DNA of 44,505 bases from the NCBI GenBank assembly GCA_029242545.1, contig JAQWTV010000127.1, positions 1-44,505 of the forward strand, given 5' to 3'. Below, one piece after another: positions 1-9,467 of this stretch. The notes beneath the pieces were generated by a model that saw nothing but the letters and a program-made list of their open reading frames with translations, was not told the origin of the DNA and made no database searches. The DNA comes from Roseibacillus sp. Lineage in GTDB: Bacteria; Verrucomicrobiota; Verrucomicrobiia; Verrucomicrobiales; Akkermansiaceae. The position numbers and the translations under genes are program-made. Position 1 is the first letter of the stretch. The number at the start of each line of letters is the position of its first letter.

Positions 1-1
1 G

Positions 2-85
2 TGCTCGAGGGGGGACTCGAACCCCCACGGGTATTACCCCACTAGATCCTTAATCTAGCGCGTCTACCAATTCCGCCACCCGAGC
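2..85 (-). tRNA. tRNA-Leu, anticodon AAG
   Basis: Read on the minus strand this is a class II tRNA of 84 nt. The 7-bp acceptor stem starts GCTCGGG and closes with CTCGAGC, with one G-T pair. The D-arm has the leucine-type TGGCGGAATTGGTAGACG. The anticodon stem is CTAGA/TCTAG with a seven-base loop TTAAGGA. The variable arm is long (GGG/CCC stem), and the T-arm is GGGGG TTCGAGT CCCCC. Lined up with the leucine tRNA that has loop TTCAGGT, the anticodon falls on AAG, not TAA. A34 is rare in bacterial leucine tRNAs. The tRNA identity is secure, and the anticodon reading follows from the 5-bp stem and 7-base loop. Only one base lies beyond the discriminator before the window edge, so an encoded CCA cannot be judged. 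Confidence 0.93.
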
Positions 86-239
86 ATGGAGATGATCTTC
101 TTAATGGGCGGGAGGCTTAGGGGCGCGCCGCCTGAAAATCAAGAGAATCCTCACCTTAAAGCATCAGTTTCCTCCTCTTATCCTATTGATTCTGGACCTT
201 GCATTTCTCACATGGGAACCTTCCCAGCAGCGAAACCCC

Positions 240-1658
240 ATGAATCGAACCATCCTAACCGCCTCGCTCATGCTCCTCGCTGTAACCGGCCCAGGTGCCA
301 GCCAAGACCTTAAATTAACCTATCATGCGGCCCCAAAACCCCTTGCTGCCGGTGCGATCGTAGAGGAATGGCCCCGCTTCCTCGGCGCCCGGGACAACGC
401 GACCTCGAAGGAAACCAAGCTTCTCGGCAGATGGCCAAAAGGGGGACCGAGGAAAGTCTGGGAACTGGAAACGGGCGAAGGCTACTCCAGCCCCCTCTTC
501 GTCGAAGGCAGACTGATCTACTTCCACCGACTCAACCATAGCACTCTTACAGGCGAGGGTGAGGAGGCTATTGACTGCCTCGACCCAGACACCGGGAAGC
601 GATACTGGAGAGTAAAGTATCCTGCCATCTACTCCGACCGTTATGGTTTCAGTCCTGGACCACGATCAAGCCCGGTCGTTCACAAGGGCCGGGTCTACGT
701 AACCGGTGTGACTGGCCAGTTCCACTGTCTTGACCTCAAGACCGGAGCTATCCTTTGGAAGCGTGACCTCGGAAAAGACTACAACATTCCAACCTACTTC
801 TTCGGCTATGGACCCAGCCCCAGCCCGGTCTGGGAAGACCGGATTATTCTCAATGTCGGGGGTCGAGACCCCGGCAAAGGTGAGGGAGTCTGCGTTGCCG
901 CCTTCTCTATCAAGGATGGATCTACTCTCTGGAAGGTCAGGGACACGTGGGGCGCAAGCTACGCCTCCCCCACCATTACAACACTTCAGGGAGTAGAGTG
1001 CGCTGTGGTTGCCGCAGCGGGAGAAAGCCGCCCTCCTCATGGCGGACTACTCATCATTGATGTCAAATCAGGTGAGGTCTACGATCGTTTTCCGTGGCGG
1101 GCGGACAAGTATGAGTCCGTCCTCGCCTCCAGCCCACTCGTCCTCAGTGACCGGAGAATCTACCTCGGGGACTGTTACGGAGTCGGCGGCGTCGTCCTGG
1201 AATATGACAAGAACCTTAAGTCCAAGGTCATCTGGAAGGAGCGCTGGTTTGGAATGCACTGGATGATGCCCGTGCAAATCGATGGTCACCTCTACGGATT
1301 CGCTGGACGCAATATTCCGGATACTCAATTCAAGTGCGCTAATGTCACCACCGGCAAGATCCTCTGGGAAGAGGACATGCAGTGGCGAGAAGGCGGGCGA
1401 ATCAACGGGCTGTTCCGGGGGAGCCTCCTCCACGCAGATGAACGAGTGTTCTGCCTCGGGGAGGACGGTGTCCTCGCGGAGCTCAAGGTCAGCCCGGACG
1501 GCGCGGAAATCCTCCAGAGAACCCGTCTCTTTGCTGCCCGCTCAAGCTGGACCCTCCCCACCCTGCACAAAGGGCTCCTTTACGTTGCTCAGAATGAACA
1601 CGACTTGCTCACCCGAGTCTCACCACGCATCATTTGCTACGACTTCCGGGGCAAATAA
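240..1658 (+). CDS. Secreted PQQ-like beta-propeller protein
   Basis: A 472-residue protein of the PQQ/BamB-like propeller superfamily, probably exported. The reading frame extends upstream to 186, but the ATG at 240 gives a proper signal peptide: MNRTI, then a hydrophobic stretch ending near GASQ. Behind it come repeated blade motifs of the type 'LDPDTGKRYWR', 'LDLKTGAILWK', 'FSIKDGSTLWK' and 'ANVTTGKILWE', the usual tryptophan-containing blade ends. Such proteins are abundant in Planctomycetota and Verrucomicrobiota, where many have no assigned role. The family alone does not say whether it binds PQQ or only scaffolds. It sits 17 nt upstream of a Zn-dehydrogenase and then an SDR, so it may serve a periplasmic step of the same carbohydrate pathway. 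That link is inference. Confidence 0.8.
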   Translation: MNRTILTASLMLLAVTGPGASQDLKLTYHAAPKPLAAGAIVEEWPRFLGARDNATSKETKLLGRWPKGGPRKVWELETGEGYSSPLFVEGRLIYFHRLNHSTLTGEGEEAIDCLDPDTGKRYWRVKYPAIYSDRYGFSPGPRSSPVVHKGRVYVTGVTGQFHCLDLKTGAILWKRDLGKDYNIPTYFFGYGPSPSPVWEDRIILNVGGRDPGKGEGVCVAAFSIKDGSTLWKVRDTWGASYASPTITTLQGVECAVVAAAGESRPPHGGLLIIDVKSGEVYDRFPWRADKYESVLASSPLVLSDRRIYLGDCYGVGGVVLEYDKNLKSKVIWKERWFGMHWMMPVQIDGHLYGFAGRNIPDTQFKCANVTTGKILWEEDMQWREGGRINGLFRGSLLHADERVFCLGEDGVLAELKVSPDGAEILQRTRLFAARSSWTLPTLHKGLLYVAQNEHDLLTRVSPRIICYDFRGK

Positions 1659-1675
1659 TTACTGCCCTCAGCTTA

Positions 1676-2710
1676 ATGAAAGCCCTCGAACTGATCTCCT
1701 CGTCCGCCTTCAAACTCGTTGAGAAGCCGATGCCCGAACCGGGGCCGAACGACCTTCTCATAGCAGTACGAGCCTGCGGGATCTGCGGAAGTGACATCCA
1801 CGGCATGGACGGAAGCAGCGGGAGGCGCATTCCTCCACTGGTAATGGGACACGAGGCGGCCGGGATTATCGAACGCTGTGGATCTAACGTCACCGGATGG
1901 TCTGAGGGGGACCGCCTCACCTTTGACAGCACCATCTACTGTGGCGAATGCGATTACTGCCGCTCTGGGCATGTCAACCTCTGTGAGGATCGGGAGGTCC
2001 TCGGCGTATCCACTCCAGACTTTCGCAGGCAGGGAGCATTCGCTGACTATGTTGTAGTTCCCTCCCGGATCTGCCACCGTATTCCAGTGGAAGTCCCCTT
2101 TGAGGAGGCTGCCTTTGCCGAGCCAGTCTCGGTCGCTCTCCACGCTGTCAACCGGGTCAACCTCGCGGAGGGAGAGAGTGCAGTCGTGGTCGGAGCGGGA
2201 CTCATTGGTCTGCTTGTCATCCAATCTCTCAGGCGAGCTGGCTGCGAGAACATTATTGCTATTGATCTCGCTGAGGAACGGCTGGAACTCGCCATGGAGC
2301 TTGGAGCAACATCAGCGTTTCGACCTGACCACGATGACCTCGAGGGCGTCATCCGCGCTCTGACCGGGGGCGAGGGCCCCGAAGTGGTTGTGGAAGTTGT
2401 GGGAATCAGCTCAACCGTTGAACTAGCGGTCAATATGGCGCGTAAAGGCGGACGAGTATGCCTCGTCGGCAACCTTGCTCCCAGCGTTCAGTTCCCTCTG
2501 CAGGCAGCTGTGACACGCGAACTGGATATCCTTGGCTCCTGCGCCATTAACGGAGAGTATCCAGACGCTATCGCCGCCATTGCAGCAGGCGAAATTGACG
2601 TCCGCGCGCTCACTTCCTGTGTTGTCCCCCTCGCCGAGGGGGCGTCATGGTTTGCCCGTCTTGAAGCGGGAAAGGAATCTCTCCTTAAAGTTATCCTGCG
2701 CCCAGGATAA
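1676..2710 (+). CDS. Zinc-dependent medium-chain alcohol/polyol dehydrogenase
   Basis: A 344-residue member of the medium-chain dehydrogenase/reductase superfamily, of the threonine-3-dehydrogenase/sorbitol-dehydrogenase kind. The start at 1676 (MKALELIS) is chosen over an in-frame ATG at 1634 because it gives the family's normal N-terminus and does not overlap the upstream gene. Catalytic zinc ligands are Cys37 (ACGICGSD), His59-Glu60 (GHEAAG) and a Glu near 149 (FAEPV). The four structural-zinc cysteines are all present at 89, 92, 95 and 103. A Rossmann GAGLIG motif near 172 binds NAD(P). It should oxidise a secondary alcohol of a polyol, sugar acid or amino acid; the substrate cannot be read from sequence. 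It lies between the propeller gene and an SDR gene with short gaps, suggesting one operon. Confidence 0.87.
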   Translation: MKALELISSSAFKLVEKPMPEPGPNDLLIAVRACGICGSDIHGMDGSSGRRIPPLVMGHEAAGIIERCGSNVTGWSEGDRLTFDSTIYCGECDYCRSGHVNLCEDREVLGVSTPDFRRQGAFADYVVVPSRICHRIPVEVPFEEAAFAEPVSVALHAVNRVNLAEGESAVVVGAGLIGLLVIQSLRRAGCENIIAIDLAEERLELAMELGATSAFRPDHDDLEGVIRALTGGEGPEVVVEVVGISSTVELAVNMARKGGRVCLVGNLAPSVQFPLQAAVTRELDILGSCAINGEYPDAIAAIAAGEIDVRALTSCVVPLAEGASWFARLEAGKESLLKVILRPG

Positions 2711-2746
2711 AGCATCATCTCTCCATTCAATCCTTTTTCAATCTGT

Positions 2747-3538
2747 ATGCCCTCCTCTCTTTTTGATCTCTCCGGGAAGACCGCCTTCGTAAGCGGAGCC
2801 AGTCGTGGACTGGGCAAGGGGTTTGCCCTCGCCCTCGCCCGTGCTGGTGCTGATCTAGTAATCTCGAGTCGAAGTGGGGAAGGACCACTTCTCGAGACCC
2901 AGACGGAAATTAAGGCCATGGGACGCCATGCTTGGACAGTCCCTCTCGATGTTCGTAACGAGGAAAGCATCAGGAAATCTACCGCCCTTGCGTGGGAGCA
3001 GGCCGGGCATATCGATATCCTTGTCAATAATGCGGGCTGCAACGTCCGCAAGCCGGCTCTGGACGTGACCTGGGAAGACTGGAACCTCGTCCTCGAAACT
3101 AACCTCCGAGGACTCTTCTTTCTAGCACAGGCTCACGCCGCCCTGATGATTCCCCGGCAGTATGGGCGCATTATTAACATGGGCTCAGTCACCTGTGTAG
3201 CTGGCTATGCAGGATTGGCTCCTTACGGTGCGAGCCGGGGCGGGGTAAAGCAACTTACCATGAGCTTGGCCCACGACTGGGGAGCTCATGGACTCACCGT
3301 CAACTGCCTCGCTCCGGGATGGTTTCGGACCGAGCAAAACAAGGTCATGTATGAAGATGAAGGATGGGTCGACTACCTGCGGGAACGCATTCCGCTCGAT
3401 CGACCCGGCGCACCCGGTGATCTCGACGGCACCGTGGTATGGTTGGCGTCCGACGCCAGTGCCTATGTGACCGGCCAGACCATTCTGGTCGATGGAGGAA
3501 TCTCCGTTGGTCCCGTCCGGGCTGTTCCCACAAAGTAG
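2747..3538 (+). CDS. SDR family oxidoreductase (gluconate 5-dehydrogenase-like)
   Basis: A 263-residue classical short-chain dehydrogenase/reductase. The cofactor motif SGASRGLG is at 16-23, NNAG at 94-97, the catalytic Ser at 147 (MGSVT) and Tyr at 160. The usual YxxxK is replaced by YGASR, with Arg164 in place of the catalytic lysine; the next lysine is four residues further on. The rest of the fold looks intact, including the substrate-loop PGW and the C-terminal DGG. It resembles gluconate 5-dehydrogenase and 2-deoxy-D-gluconate 3-dehydrogenase-type enzymes, so a sugar-acid substrate is plausible but unproven. It begins 36 nt after the Zn-dehydrogenase and probably ends the operon, since 134 nt follow before the next gene. 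Confidence 0.85.
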   Translation: MPSSLFDLSGKTAFVSGASRGLGKGFALALARAGADLVISSRSGEGPLLETQTEIKAMGRHAWTVPLDVRNEESIRKSTALAWEQAGHIDILVNNAGCNVRKPALDVTWEDWNLVLETNLRGLFFLAQAHAALMIPRQYGRIINMGSVTCVAGYAGLAPYGASRGGVKQLTMSLAHDWGAHGLTVNCLAPGWFRTEQNKVMYEDEGWVDYLRERIPLDRPGAPGDLDGTVVWLASDASAYVTGQTILVDGGISVGPVRAVPTK

Positions 3539-3672
3539 GCCCTCACCGCATTCTCTGAACCTACCAAGACAGCGATTACAGAGGTTTCTAAGCAAACAAT
3601 ACGCATCAACATATCGAGATTCGTTGATTTGTATCTTGCAAACCTGGCACGAGATTCTAGCTTCTGGCAGCG

Positions 3673-4758
3673 ATGCGACCGGATCCTACCGCAGAACTCC
3701 ATGACCTCTTTCGCTCCCGAGTCGCCCTCCTCGATGGCGCAATGGGAACCACCATCCGGGAATACAAGATTCCCGAATCGGGCGCCCGGGGTGAGCGGTT
3801 TGCTGATGCACCGAAGGATTTGCTGAACAATGGAGATATTCTCTCCCTCACGCAACCTGACACCATATCAGACATCCACCGGCGGTTTCTTGAGGCAGGC
3901 TCAGATATAATCGAGACCAACACCTTCTCTGCGACGACCCTGTCCCAAGCAGAATTTTTCGTCGAGGACCCTCGCGAACAGGGAGGACGAAAGGATCCTG
4001 CATTCTTCCAGAAAATCCTCGAAGACGATTTCCTCTGCGGTCTTGTTGAAGACCTCAACATCGACAGCACCCGAATCGCCAGAGAGCAGGCAGATCGTGT
4101 TTCAGAAGAAACCGGAACACCTCGTTTTGTCGCAGGTACAATTGGGCCCTTGACTCTCTCTTTGAGCAACGCCCCCGATCATGATGACCCCTCCTTTCGC
4201 CCGGTCACTTTTGATCAGGTGCAGGCAAGCTATCTCCACCAGGCCAGATCGCTGGTCGAGGGAGGATGTGATCTTCTTCTCGTCGAGACGATCTTTGACT
4301 CACTCAATGCGAAAGCTGCCTTGGTTGCGATCCAACAACTCTTCGAGGAACGCGGTTCTTCCTTGCCCGTTATTGTCTCTGCAGCAGTGGGAAGCGGTGG
4401 AGCCACTCTCATTTCGGCGCAACGAATCGAGGCCTTCTGGATAGCGATCCGTCATATTAAACCGTTCGCAGTAGGGCTGAACTGCTGTGAAGGACCGGAG
4501 GTTCTTCGCCCATTCGTCGCGGAGCTGGCAGAGTCTGTTGATTGCTATACCTCCTGCTATCCCAATGCAGGCTTACCCAACCCTCTGGCCCCAACCGGAT
4601 TTGATCTGGAGCCTCATCACATGGCTGAATATATGGGTGAATTCGCTAAGTCTGGACTACTGAACATAGCCGGTGGCTGCTGCGGCAATACTCCTAGTCA
4701 TATTGCCGCAATCGCTGAATCGGTGAAACCTCATCCGCCGCGCATCCCCGTGGCCTGA
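3673..4758 (+). CDS. metH: Methionine synthase, homocysteine-binding part (split MetH)
   Basis: A 361-residue protein corresponding to the N-terminal homocysteine S-methyltransferase domain of cobalamin-dependent methionine synthase. It opens with the family signature LLDGAMGTTIR near residue 20. Zinc ligands are present: Cys271 in GLNCCEG, and Cys336-Cys337 in GGCCGNTP. An insertion rich in acidic residues (around 97-130) is larger than in the E. coli enzyme. The protein stops exactly where the Hcy domain ends. The rest of MetH is a separate gene 20 nt downstream in another frame. Both parts together total 1259 residues, close to the usual single chain of about 1230. I infer the two products work as one enzyme. 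No SAM or B12 riboswitch is evident in the 134 nt upstream. Confidence 0.9.
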   Translation: MRPDPTAELHDLFRSRVALLDGAMGTTIREYKIPESGARGERFADAPKDLLNNGDILSLTQPDTISDIHRRFLEAGSDIIETNTFSATTLSQAEFFVEDPREQGGRKDPAFFQKILEDDFLCGLVEDLNIDSTRIAREQADRVSEETGTPRFVAGTIGPLTLSLSNAPDHDDPSFRPVTFDQVQASYLHQARSLVEGGCDLLLVETIFDSLNAKAALVAIQQLFEERGSSLPVIVSAAVGSGGATLISAQRIEAFWIAIRHIKPFAVGLNCCEGPEVLRPFVAELAESVDCYTSCYPNAGLPNPLAPTGFDLEPHHMAEYMGEFAKSGLLNIAGGCCGNTPSHIAAIAESVKPHPPRIPVA

Positions 4759-4778
4759 ATAATTAATCTTGCTGGGCG

Positions 4779-7475
4779 ATGACACCCGAATCCCTCCCCC
4801 TCTGTCTTAGCGGCACCGACGCCTACGTACACGGACCGGGGTCAAACTTTCTCGTCATCGGCGAAAGGACCAATGTCGCGGGATCGCCCCGCTTTCGGAA
4901 ACTGATCAAGGAAGACCGCCTCGAGGAGGCCGTTGAGGTGGCTCGTCAACAGGTCAGCAACGGCGCCAACGTAATCGATATCTGCTTCGATGAGGGACTC
5001 ATTGATGGAGTAACTATGATGACTAGATTCCTTCATCTTCTTCAAGGCGAGCCGGATGTCGCACGGGTCCCCTTCATGATAGATTCATCGAAGTGGGAAA
5101 TCCTCGAGGCAGGACTCAAGTGCCTCCAAGGCAAAGGGATTCTAAATTCCATTTCCCTGAAGGAAGGAGAAGAGCGATTCATAGAACAAGCCAGAATCAT
5201 CCGCCGTTTCGGAGCAGCAGTCGTGGTGATGGCATTTGATGAGCAGGGCCAAGCCGCTGGCTATGAAGACAAGACCAGAATATGCGAGCGCGCCTATCGC
5301 ATCCTGGTAGACCGAGTAAACTTCCCACCCGAGGATATCATTTTTGACCCTAATATTCTGACGGTTGCAACTGGTATTGAGGAGCACAATAACTACGCCG
5401 TTGATTTCATTGAAGCAACGCGGTGGATTAAAGAGAACCTTCCCCATGCGAGAGTCTCCGGCGGTGTATCCAACATCTCCTTCTCCTTCCGAGGCAACAA
5501 CGTCGTGAGGGAGGCGATGCACTCAGCGTTTCTTTTTCACGCCACGCGCGCTGGAATGGACATGGGAATTGTCAACGCAGGAATGCTCGAGGTCTACAAC
5601 GAGATTTCTCCCAAGCTGCTTGAGGGCGTCGAGGACGTCATTCTGAACCGGCGCTCTGACGCGACCGACCGTCTCCTCTCGATTGCCGAAGATTTCATTG
5701 GGAAAGAAGGGAAAAAACAGGAGGTGGATTTACGATGGAGAGAAGCCCCTGTAGAAAAACGTCTCGAATATGCCCTCTTGAAAGGTATTACCGAATTCAT
5801 CGACCCTGACACCGAGGAGGCCCGGAAAAAGTATGGCCGCCCCCTGAAGGTCATCGAAGGACCCCTCATGGATGGTATGTCTATCGTGGGCGATCTTTTT
5901 GGAGAGGGAAAAATGTTTCTCCCTCAGGTTGTAAAATCGGCGCGGGTCATGAAAAAGGCTGTGGCTTGGCTTACGCCCTTCATGGAGGAGGATAAAGCGG
6001 CCGATCCCGACCAGCGCTCCGCCGGACGAATCGTCATGGCCACCGTAAAGGGTGATGTCCATGATATCGGCAAGAACATCGTCGGCGTAGTCCTGGCCTG
6101 TAATGGCTTCGACGTAAAGGACCTTGGCGTCATGGTCTCCTGCGAGAAGATTCTTTCAGCAGCCCGTGATCACAAGGCTGACATCATCGGCCTATCAGGG
6201 CTCATCACTCCCTCCCTCGATGAAATGATTCACGTGGCTTCTGAGATGGAGCGAACAAAAATGAATACCCCCCTTCTGATTGGGGGCGCTACCACTTCAG
6301 CCGCTCATACCGCAATCAAGATCGCCCCGGTTTACTCTGGCTCCGTAGTCCACGTTCTTGACGCCTCGAGATCCGTGCCAGTTACCACGGCCTTGCTCAG
6401 CCCAGACCAGAGCGGAGAGTTCAGGACTGAAAACAAGGTTCGACAGGAGAAGCATCGCCTCGCCTTCAGCGGCGGCAAACGCAAACCGACCATCTCTTTG
6501 GCAGACGCACGGGCAAACCGTTTCCACGGTGGATGGGAAACCTATAGCCCTCCTGTCCCCGAATTCACTGGCACTCGGGCAGTCAGACACCAGTCCATCA
6601 GAGAACTCACTAACTACATTGATTGGTCTCCCTTCTTCCATGCCTGGGGACTGCGGGGAGTATGGGAAAATGAGGACAAAATATTGAAGACCCGGAACCC
6701 GGAACAGGCTGCGGAAGCAGGAAAACTCTACCTTGAGGCTAATGAAATGCTTGAGACCATCATCGAGCAGAACCTGCTCAAGGCACAAGGAGTCTTCGGG
6801 TTTTTCCCTGCCAACGCAGATGAGGATGATCTAGTCGTTTGGACCGATGAGGATCGGACTATGGAACGAACCCGATTTCACAGCTTAAGGCAACAAATCG
6901 CGAAAGACAGCGACAAGCCCCACTACGCTCTTGCAGACTTTCTCAGCGGGGATACTTCCACGCGAGATTACCTTGGAGGATTTGTGGTCGGAATTCATGG
7001 GGCTGACGAGTGGGCCGAGGATCTGGAAAAGCAGCATGATCCTTATCAGGCTATCATGGCCAAGGCCCTTGCTGACCGCTGCGCCGAAGCCTTTGCCGAG
7101 CTACTTCATCACCGAGCCCGGGTCGCATGGTCCATCGAGAGCCCTCACCAGTTTTCTCAGGAAGAGCTGATTCACGAGAATTACAGGGGTATTCGCCCCG
7201 CCCCGGGATACCCTGCCCAGCCGGATCACACCGAAAAACCTCTCCTCTTTGATTTGCTGGAGGCCAGCGAGGCAACCGGGGTTACCCTGACAGAATCAAA
7301 TGCCATGCACCCCGGAGCATCAGTGTGCGGACTCTACTTCTCCCACCCGGAAAGCCGCTACTTCGGCATCAATTCGCTACAGGAGGACCAGATAGAGGAT
7401 TACGCCCGGCGCAAGGGCCTGAGCAGGGCAGAGTGCGAAAAATGGCTGGGATCCTGGTTGGGATACGAAGCGTAA
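4779..7475 (+). CDS. metH: Methionine synthase, folate/cobalamin/activation part (split MetH)
   Basis: An 898-residue protein holding the remaining modules of MetH. A pterin-binding domain covers about 20-290 ([11 protein letters not shown] near the start, then the [10 protein letters not shown] motif). A cobalamin cap domain covers about 310-400. The B12-binding Rossmann domain has GDVHDIGKN with the cobalt-ligand His428, followed by [13 protein letters not shown]. The C-terminal AdoMet activation domain carries [12 protein letters not shown]. With the upstream homocysteine protein it would methylate homocysteine from methyltetrahydrofolate. The ATG at 4779 follows the first gene's stop by 20 nt, so the two are surely cotranscribed. 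It is complete, ends in the usual way ([10 protein letters not shown]), and faces typA across 18 nt with no clear terminator. Confidence 0.93.
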   Translation: MTPESLPLCLSGTDAYVHGPGSNFLVIGERTNVAGSPRFRKLIKEDRLEEAVEVARQQVSNGANVIDICFDEGLIDGVTMMTRFLHLLQGEPDVARVPFMIDSSKWEILEAGLKCLQGKGILNSISLKEGEERFIEQARIIRRFGAAVVVMAFDEQGQAAGYEDKTRICERAYRILVDRVNFPPEDIIFDPNILTVATGIEEHNNYAVDFIEATRWIKENLPHARVSGGVSNISFSFRGNNVVREAMHSAFLFHATRAGMDMGIVNAGMLEVYNEISPKLLEGVEDVILNRRSDATDRLLSIAEDFIGKEGKKQEVDLRWREAPVEKRLEYALLKGITEFIDPDTEEARKKYGRPLKVIEGPLMDGMSIVGDLFGEGKMFLPQVVKSARVMKKAVAWLTPFMEEDKAADPDQRSAGRIVMATVKGDVHDIGKNIVGVVLACNGFDVKDLGVMVSCEKILSAARDHKADIIGLSGLITPSLDEMIHVASEMERTKMNTPLLIGGATTSAAHTAIKIAPVYSGSVVHVLDASRSVPVTTALLSPDQSGEFRTENKVRQEKHRLAFSGGKRKPTISLADARANRFHGGWETYSPPVPEFTGTRAVRHQSIRELTNYIDWSPFFHAWGLRGVWENEDKILKTRNPEQAAEAGKLYLEANEMLETIIEQNLLKAQGVFGFFPANADEDDLVVWTDEDRTMERTRFHSLRQQIAKDSDKPHYALADFLSGDTSTRDYLGGFVVGIHGADEWAEDLEKQHDPYQAIMAKALADRCAEAFAELLHHRARVAWSIESPHQFSQEELIHENYRGIRPAPGYPAQPDHTEKPLLFDLLEASEATGVTLTESNAMHPGASVCGLYFSHPESRYFGINSLQEDQIEDYARRKGLSRAECEKWLGSWLGYEA

Positions 7476-7493
7476 CCCGTGGACGGCCTGGCA

Positions 7494-9308
7494 CTAACTA
7501 CCTGCCTTCTCACTGCGCTTTCTCTCATGGGGGCACAGAATACGCTTTCGAAGCCGGATCAGGTTAGGAGTTGCCTCCACAAACTCATCCGGTTCGATAT
7601 ATTCGATTGCCCTCTCCAGACTCATCTTGATCGGAGGCCTCAACCCTTCGTCGATAGTCTTTGTTGCGGAGCGATGATTGGTGAGATTTTTAGCCTTGGT
7701 AGGATTCACCGGCAGATCCCCCGAGCGTGAATTTTCACCAACGATCTGCCCCTCATAAACCTCATCTGAGGGCCCAACAAAAAGGCGCCCCCTCTCCTCC
7801 AGCCCTTCCAGGGAGTATGCCATGGCTGTCCCTGTCGACATGGAGACAAGGCAGCCCTGTTCCCGGGCACGAATTTTACCAACAACCGAACGATATTCCT
7901 TGAACAGGTGAGACATGACCCCGTGACCACTCGTCAGGTTCATGAGTTCAAACTCAAAACCAATCAACCCCCGGGTCGGAATAATTACTTCCAGATAGCT
8001 CATGCTCCCGCGAGGTTCCATCACCTCGACTACACCCTTTCTATTGGCCAGAGTCTGAATCACCCCCCCTGTCATATCTCCAGGCAGCTCAAGATAGAGT
8101 GTCTCAAAGGGCTCTACTTCCACTCCATTCTCATGGTGGGTGATAACAGTTGGCCGAGATACAAGAACCTCGTAGTCCTCACGGCGCATGGTTTCAACCA
8201 GAACGGCGATCTGCATGGCCCCACGAGCTGCGACATTAAAAACCCCGGCCTGATCAGACTCACTTACCTCAATCGAAACATTGGTCTTGATCTCCCTCTG
8301 CAGGCGATCCCAGAGCGCCCGGGAGGTCACATTCCTGCCATCTCGCCCTGCGAAGGGACCATCATTGACCGCAAATTGCATCTGAACCGTGGGCGGATCA
8401 ATGGCAACGAAGGGCAGAGGCTCTGCTTCCTCGCTCGCAGCAAGAGTTTCCCCGATATCTACATCCTCAAATCCCGCCAGGCCAATGATGTTACCAGCCT
8501 CACCCACGGCAGCATCCTGAGTACCCAGTTTGGCATATTCGAAAACCTTGGTGACCTTACTACGCACCCGGCTTCCATCCTCCCGCAACAACCAAAGCGC
8601 GTCACCCTTGGTCACTTTTCCGGACTCTACTCGTCCCAATGAGATACGTCCTACATAATCGTCCCAATCAATATTACTGACCAACATACGGAAAGGAGCT
8701 CCCGGGTCCACCTTCGGAGAAGGCACTCTTTCCAGAATCACCTCAATTAATGGATCGACACTACTACGGTTCTCATCGCTGAGATCAGTCACGAAGTAAC
8801 CCTCTTTTGCACTTCCATAAAGAACCGGAGCCTCAAACTGGTCTTCGGTTGCCCCAAGCTCAATCAGCAACTCAAGCACACGATCCTGCACGCCCAGAGG
8901 ATCGGCAGCCTCACGATCAATCTTGTTAATCACAAGAATAGGAAGAATTCCCTCGGCCAGCGCCTTGCGGAGAACAAACCGGGTCTGAGCCTGTGGCCCC
9001 TCAAACGCGTCGACAACCAGTAACACTCCGTCAACCATTCGCATCACTCGTTCTACCTCTCCCCCAAAATCAGCATGACCCGGCGTATCTACGATATTGA
9101 TCGTCTTATCTCCCCACTTGACTGCGGTGTTCTTCGATTTGATCGTAATCCCTTTCTCTCGCTCCAGATCCATGGAATCCATGGCTCGCTCCTCAAGTTT
9201 CTGATGGGCTTCGACAACTCCTCCCGCCTTCAGCAATTCATCAACGAGCGTTGTCTTCCCGTGGTCTACGTGGGCGATGATCGCGATATTACGAATATGC
9301 TCAGTCAT
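7494..9308 (-). CDS. typA: Ribosome-associated GTPase TypA/BipA
   Basis: A 604-residue translational GTPase of the TypA/BipA family, normal in length. The G domain shows the P-loop AHVDHGKT at 12-19, switch II DTPGHADFGGEVERV, and NKID for guanine recognition. Downstream are the EF-G-like domain II, domains III and V, and the BipA-specific C-terminus with the motif EGLEERGRLFVGPSDEVYEG. TypA binds the 70S ribosome and assists 50S assembly and growth under stress, especially cold. It is transcribed alone, convergent with metH and divergent from the gene at 9468. No Shine-Dalgarno sequence is visible before the ATG, as for many genes here. Confidence 0.96.
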   Translation of the reverse strand: MTEHIRNIAIIAHVDHGKTTLVDELLKAGGVVEAHQKLEERAMDSMDLEREKGITIKSKNTAVKWGDKTINIVDTPGHADFGGEVERVMRMVDGVLLVVDAFEGPQAQTRFVLRKALAEGILPILVINKIDREAADPLGVQDRVLELLIELGATEDQFEAPVLYGSAKEGYFVTDLSDENRSSVDPLIEVILERVPSPKVDPGAPFRMLVSNIDWDDYVGRISLGRVESGKVTKGDALWLLREDGSRVRSKVTKVFEYAKLGTQDAAVGEAGNIIGLAGFEDVDIGETLAASEEAEPLPFVAIDPPTVQMQFAVNDGPFAGRDGRNVTSRALWDRLQREIKTNVSIEVSESDQAGVFNVAARGAMQIAVLVETMRREDYEVLVSRPTVITHHENGVEVEPFETLYLELPGDMTGGVIQTLANRKGVVEVMEPRGSMSYLEVIIPTRGLIGFEFELMNLTSGHGVMSHLFKEYRSVVGKIRAREQGCLVSMSTGTAMAYSLEGLEERGRLFVGPSDEVYEGQIVGENSRSGDLPVNPTKAKNLTNHRSATKTIDEGLRPPIKMSLERAIEYIEPDEFVEATPNLIRLRKRILCPHERKRSEKAGS

Positions 9309-9467
9309 GGGTTCAATACGGGTAGGGTGAAGCTCCGGAAACTAGCTGCAGGTTGACCGCGGCAGGCCGGGAGACTCCGTAATATTTCCCCAAATGCAAG
9401 CGCTTGAGTCATCAAATCGGATACACTTCTTGCTTGCCTCCTCGTTCACCCCTCTGAGTCTTACCCC

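Noticed and set aside
34..62. Reading the leucine tRNA as anticodon TAA
   Set aside because: That reading needs a shifted anticodon stem; the 5-bp stem CTAGA/TCTAG with a 7-base loop and alignment to other leucine tRNAs place AAG at 34-36.
86..239. Small frame 86-313 next to the tRNA
   Set aside because: It overlaps the propeller gene in another frame and has low-complexity, non-protein-like sequence.
3539..3672. SAM or cobalamin riboswitch ahead of metH
   Set aside because: The gap is only 134 nt and shows no B12-box or SAM-I core motifs.
4740..4790. A frameshift breaking one metH gene into two
   Set aside because: The break lies exactly between domains, both parts have normal ends, and the second has its own ATG 20 nt on; no frame overlap joins them.
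7908..8642. 244-codon plus-strand frame
   Set aside because: It lies wholly antisense inside typA and its protein has no recognisable pattern.
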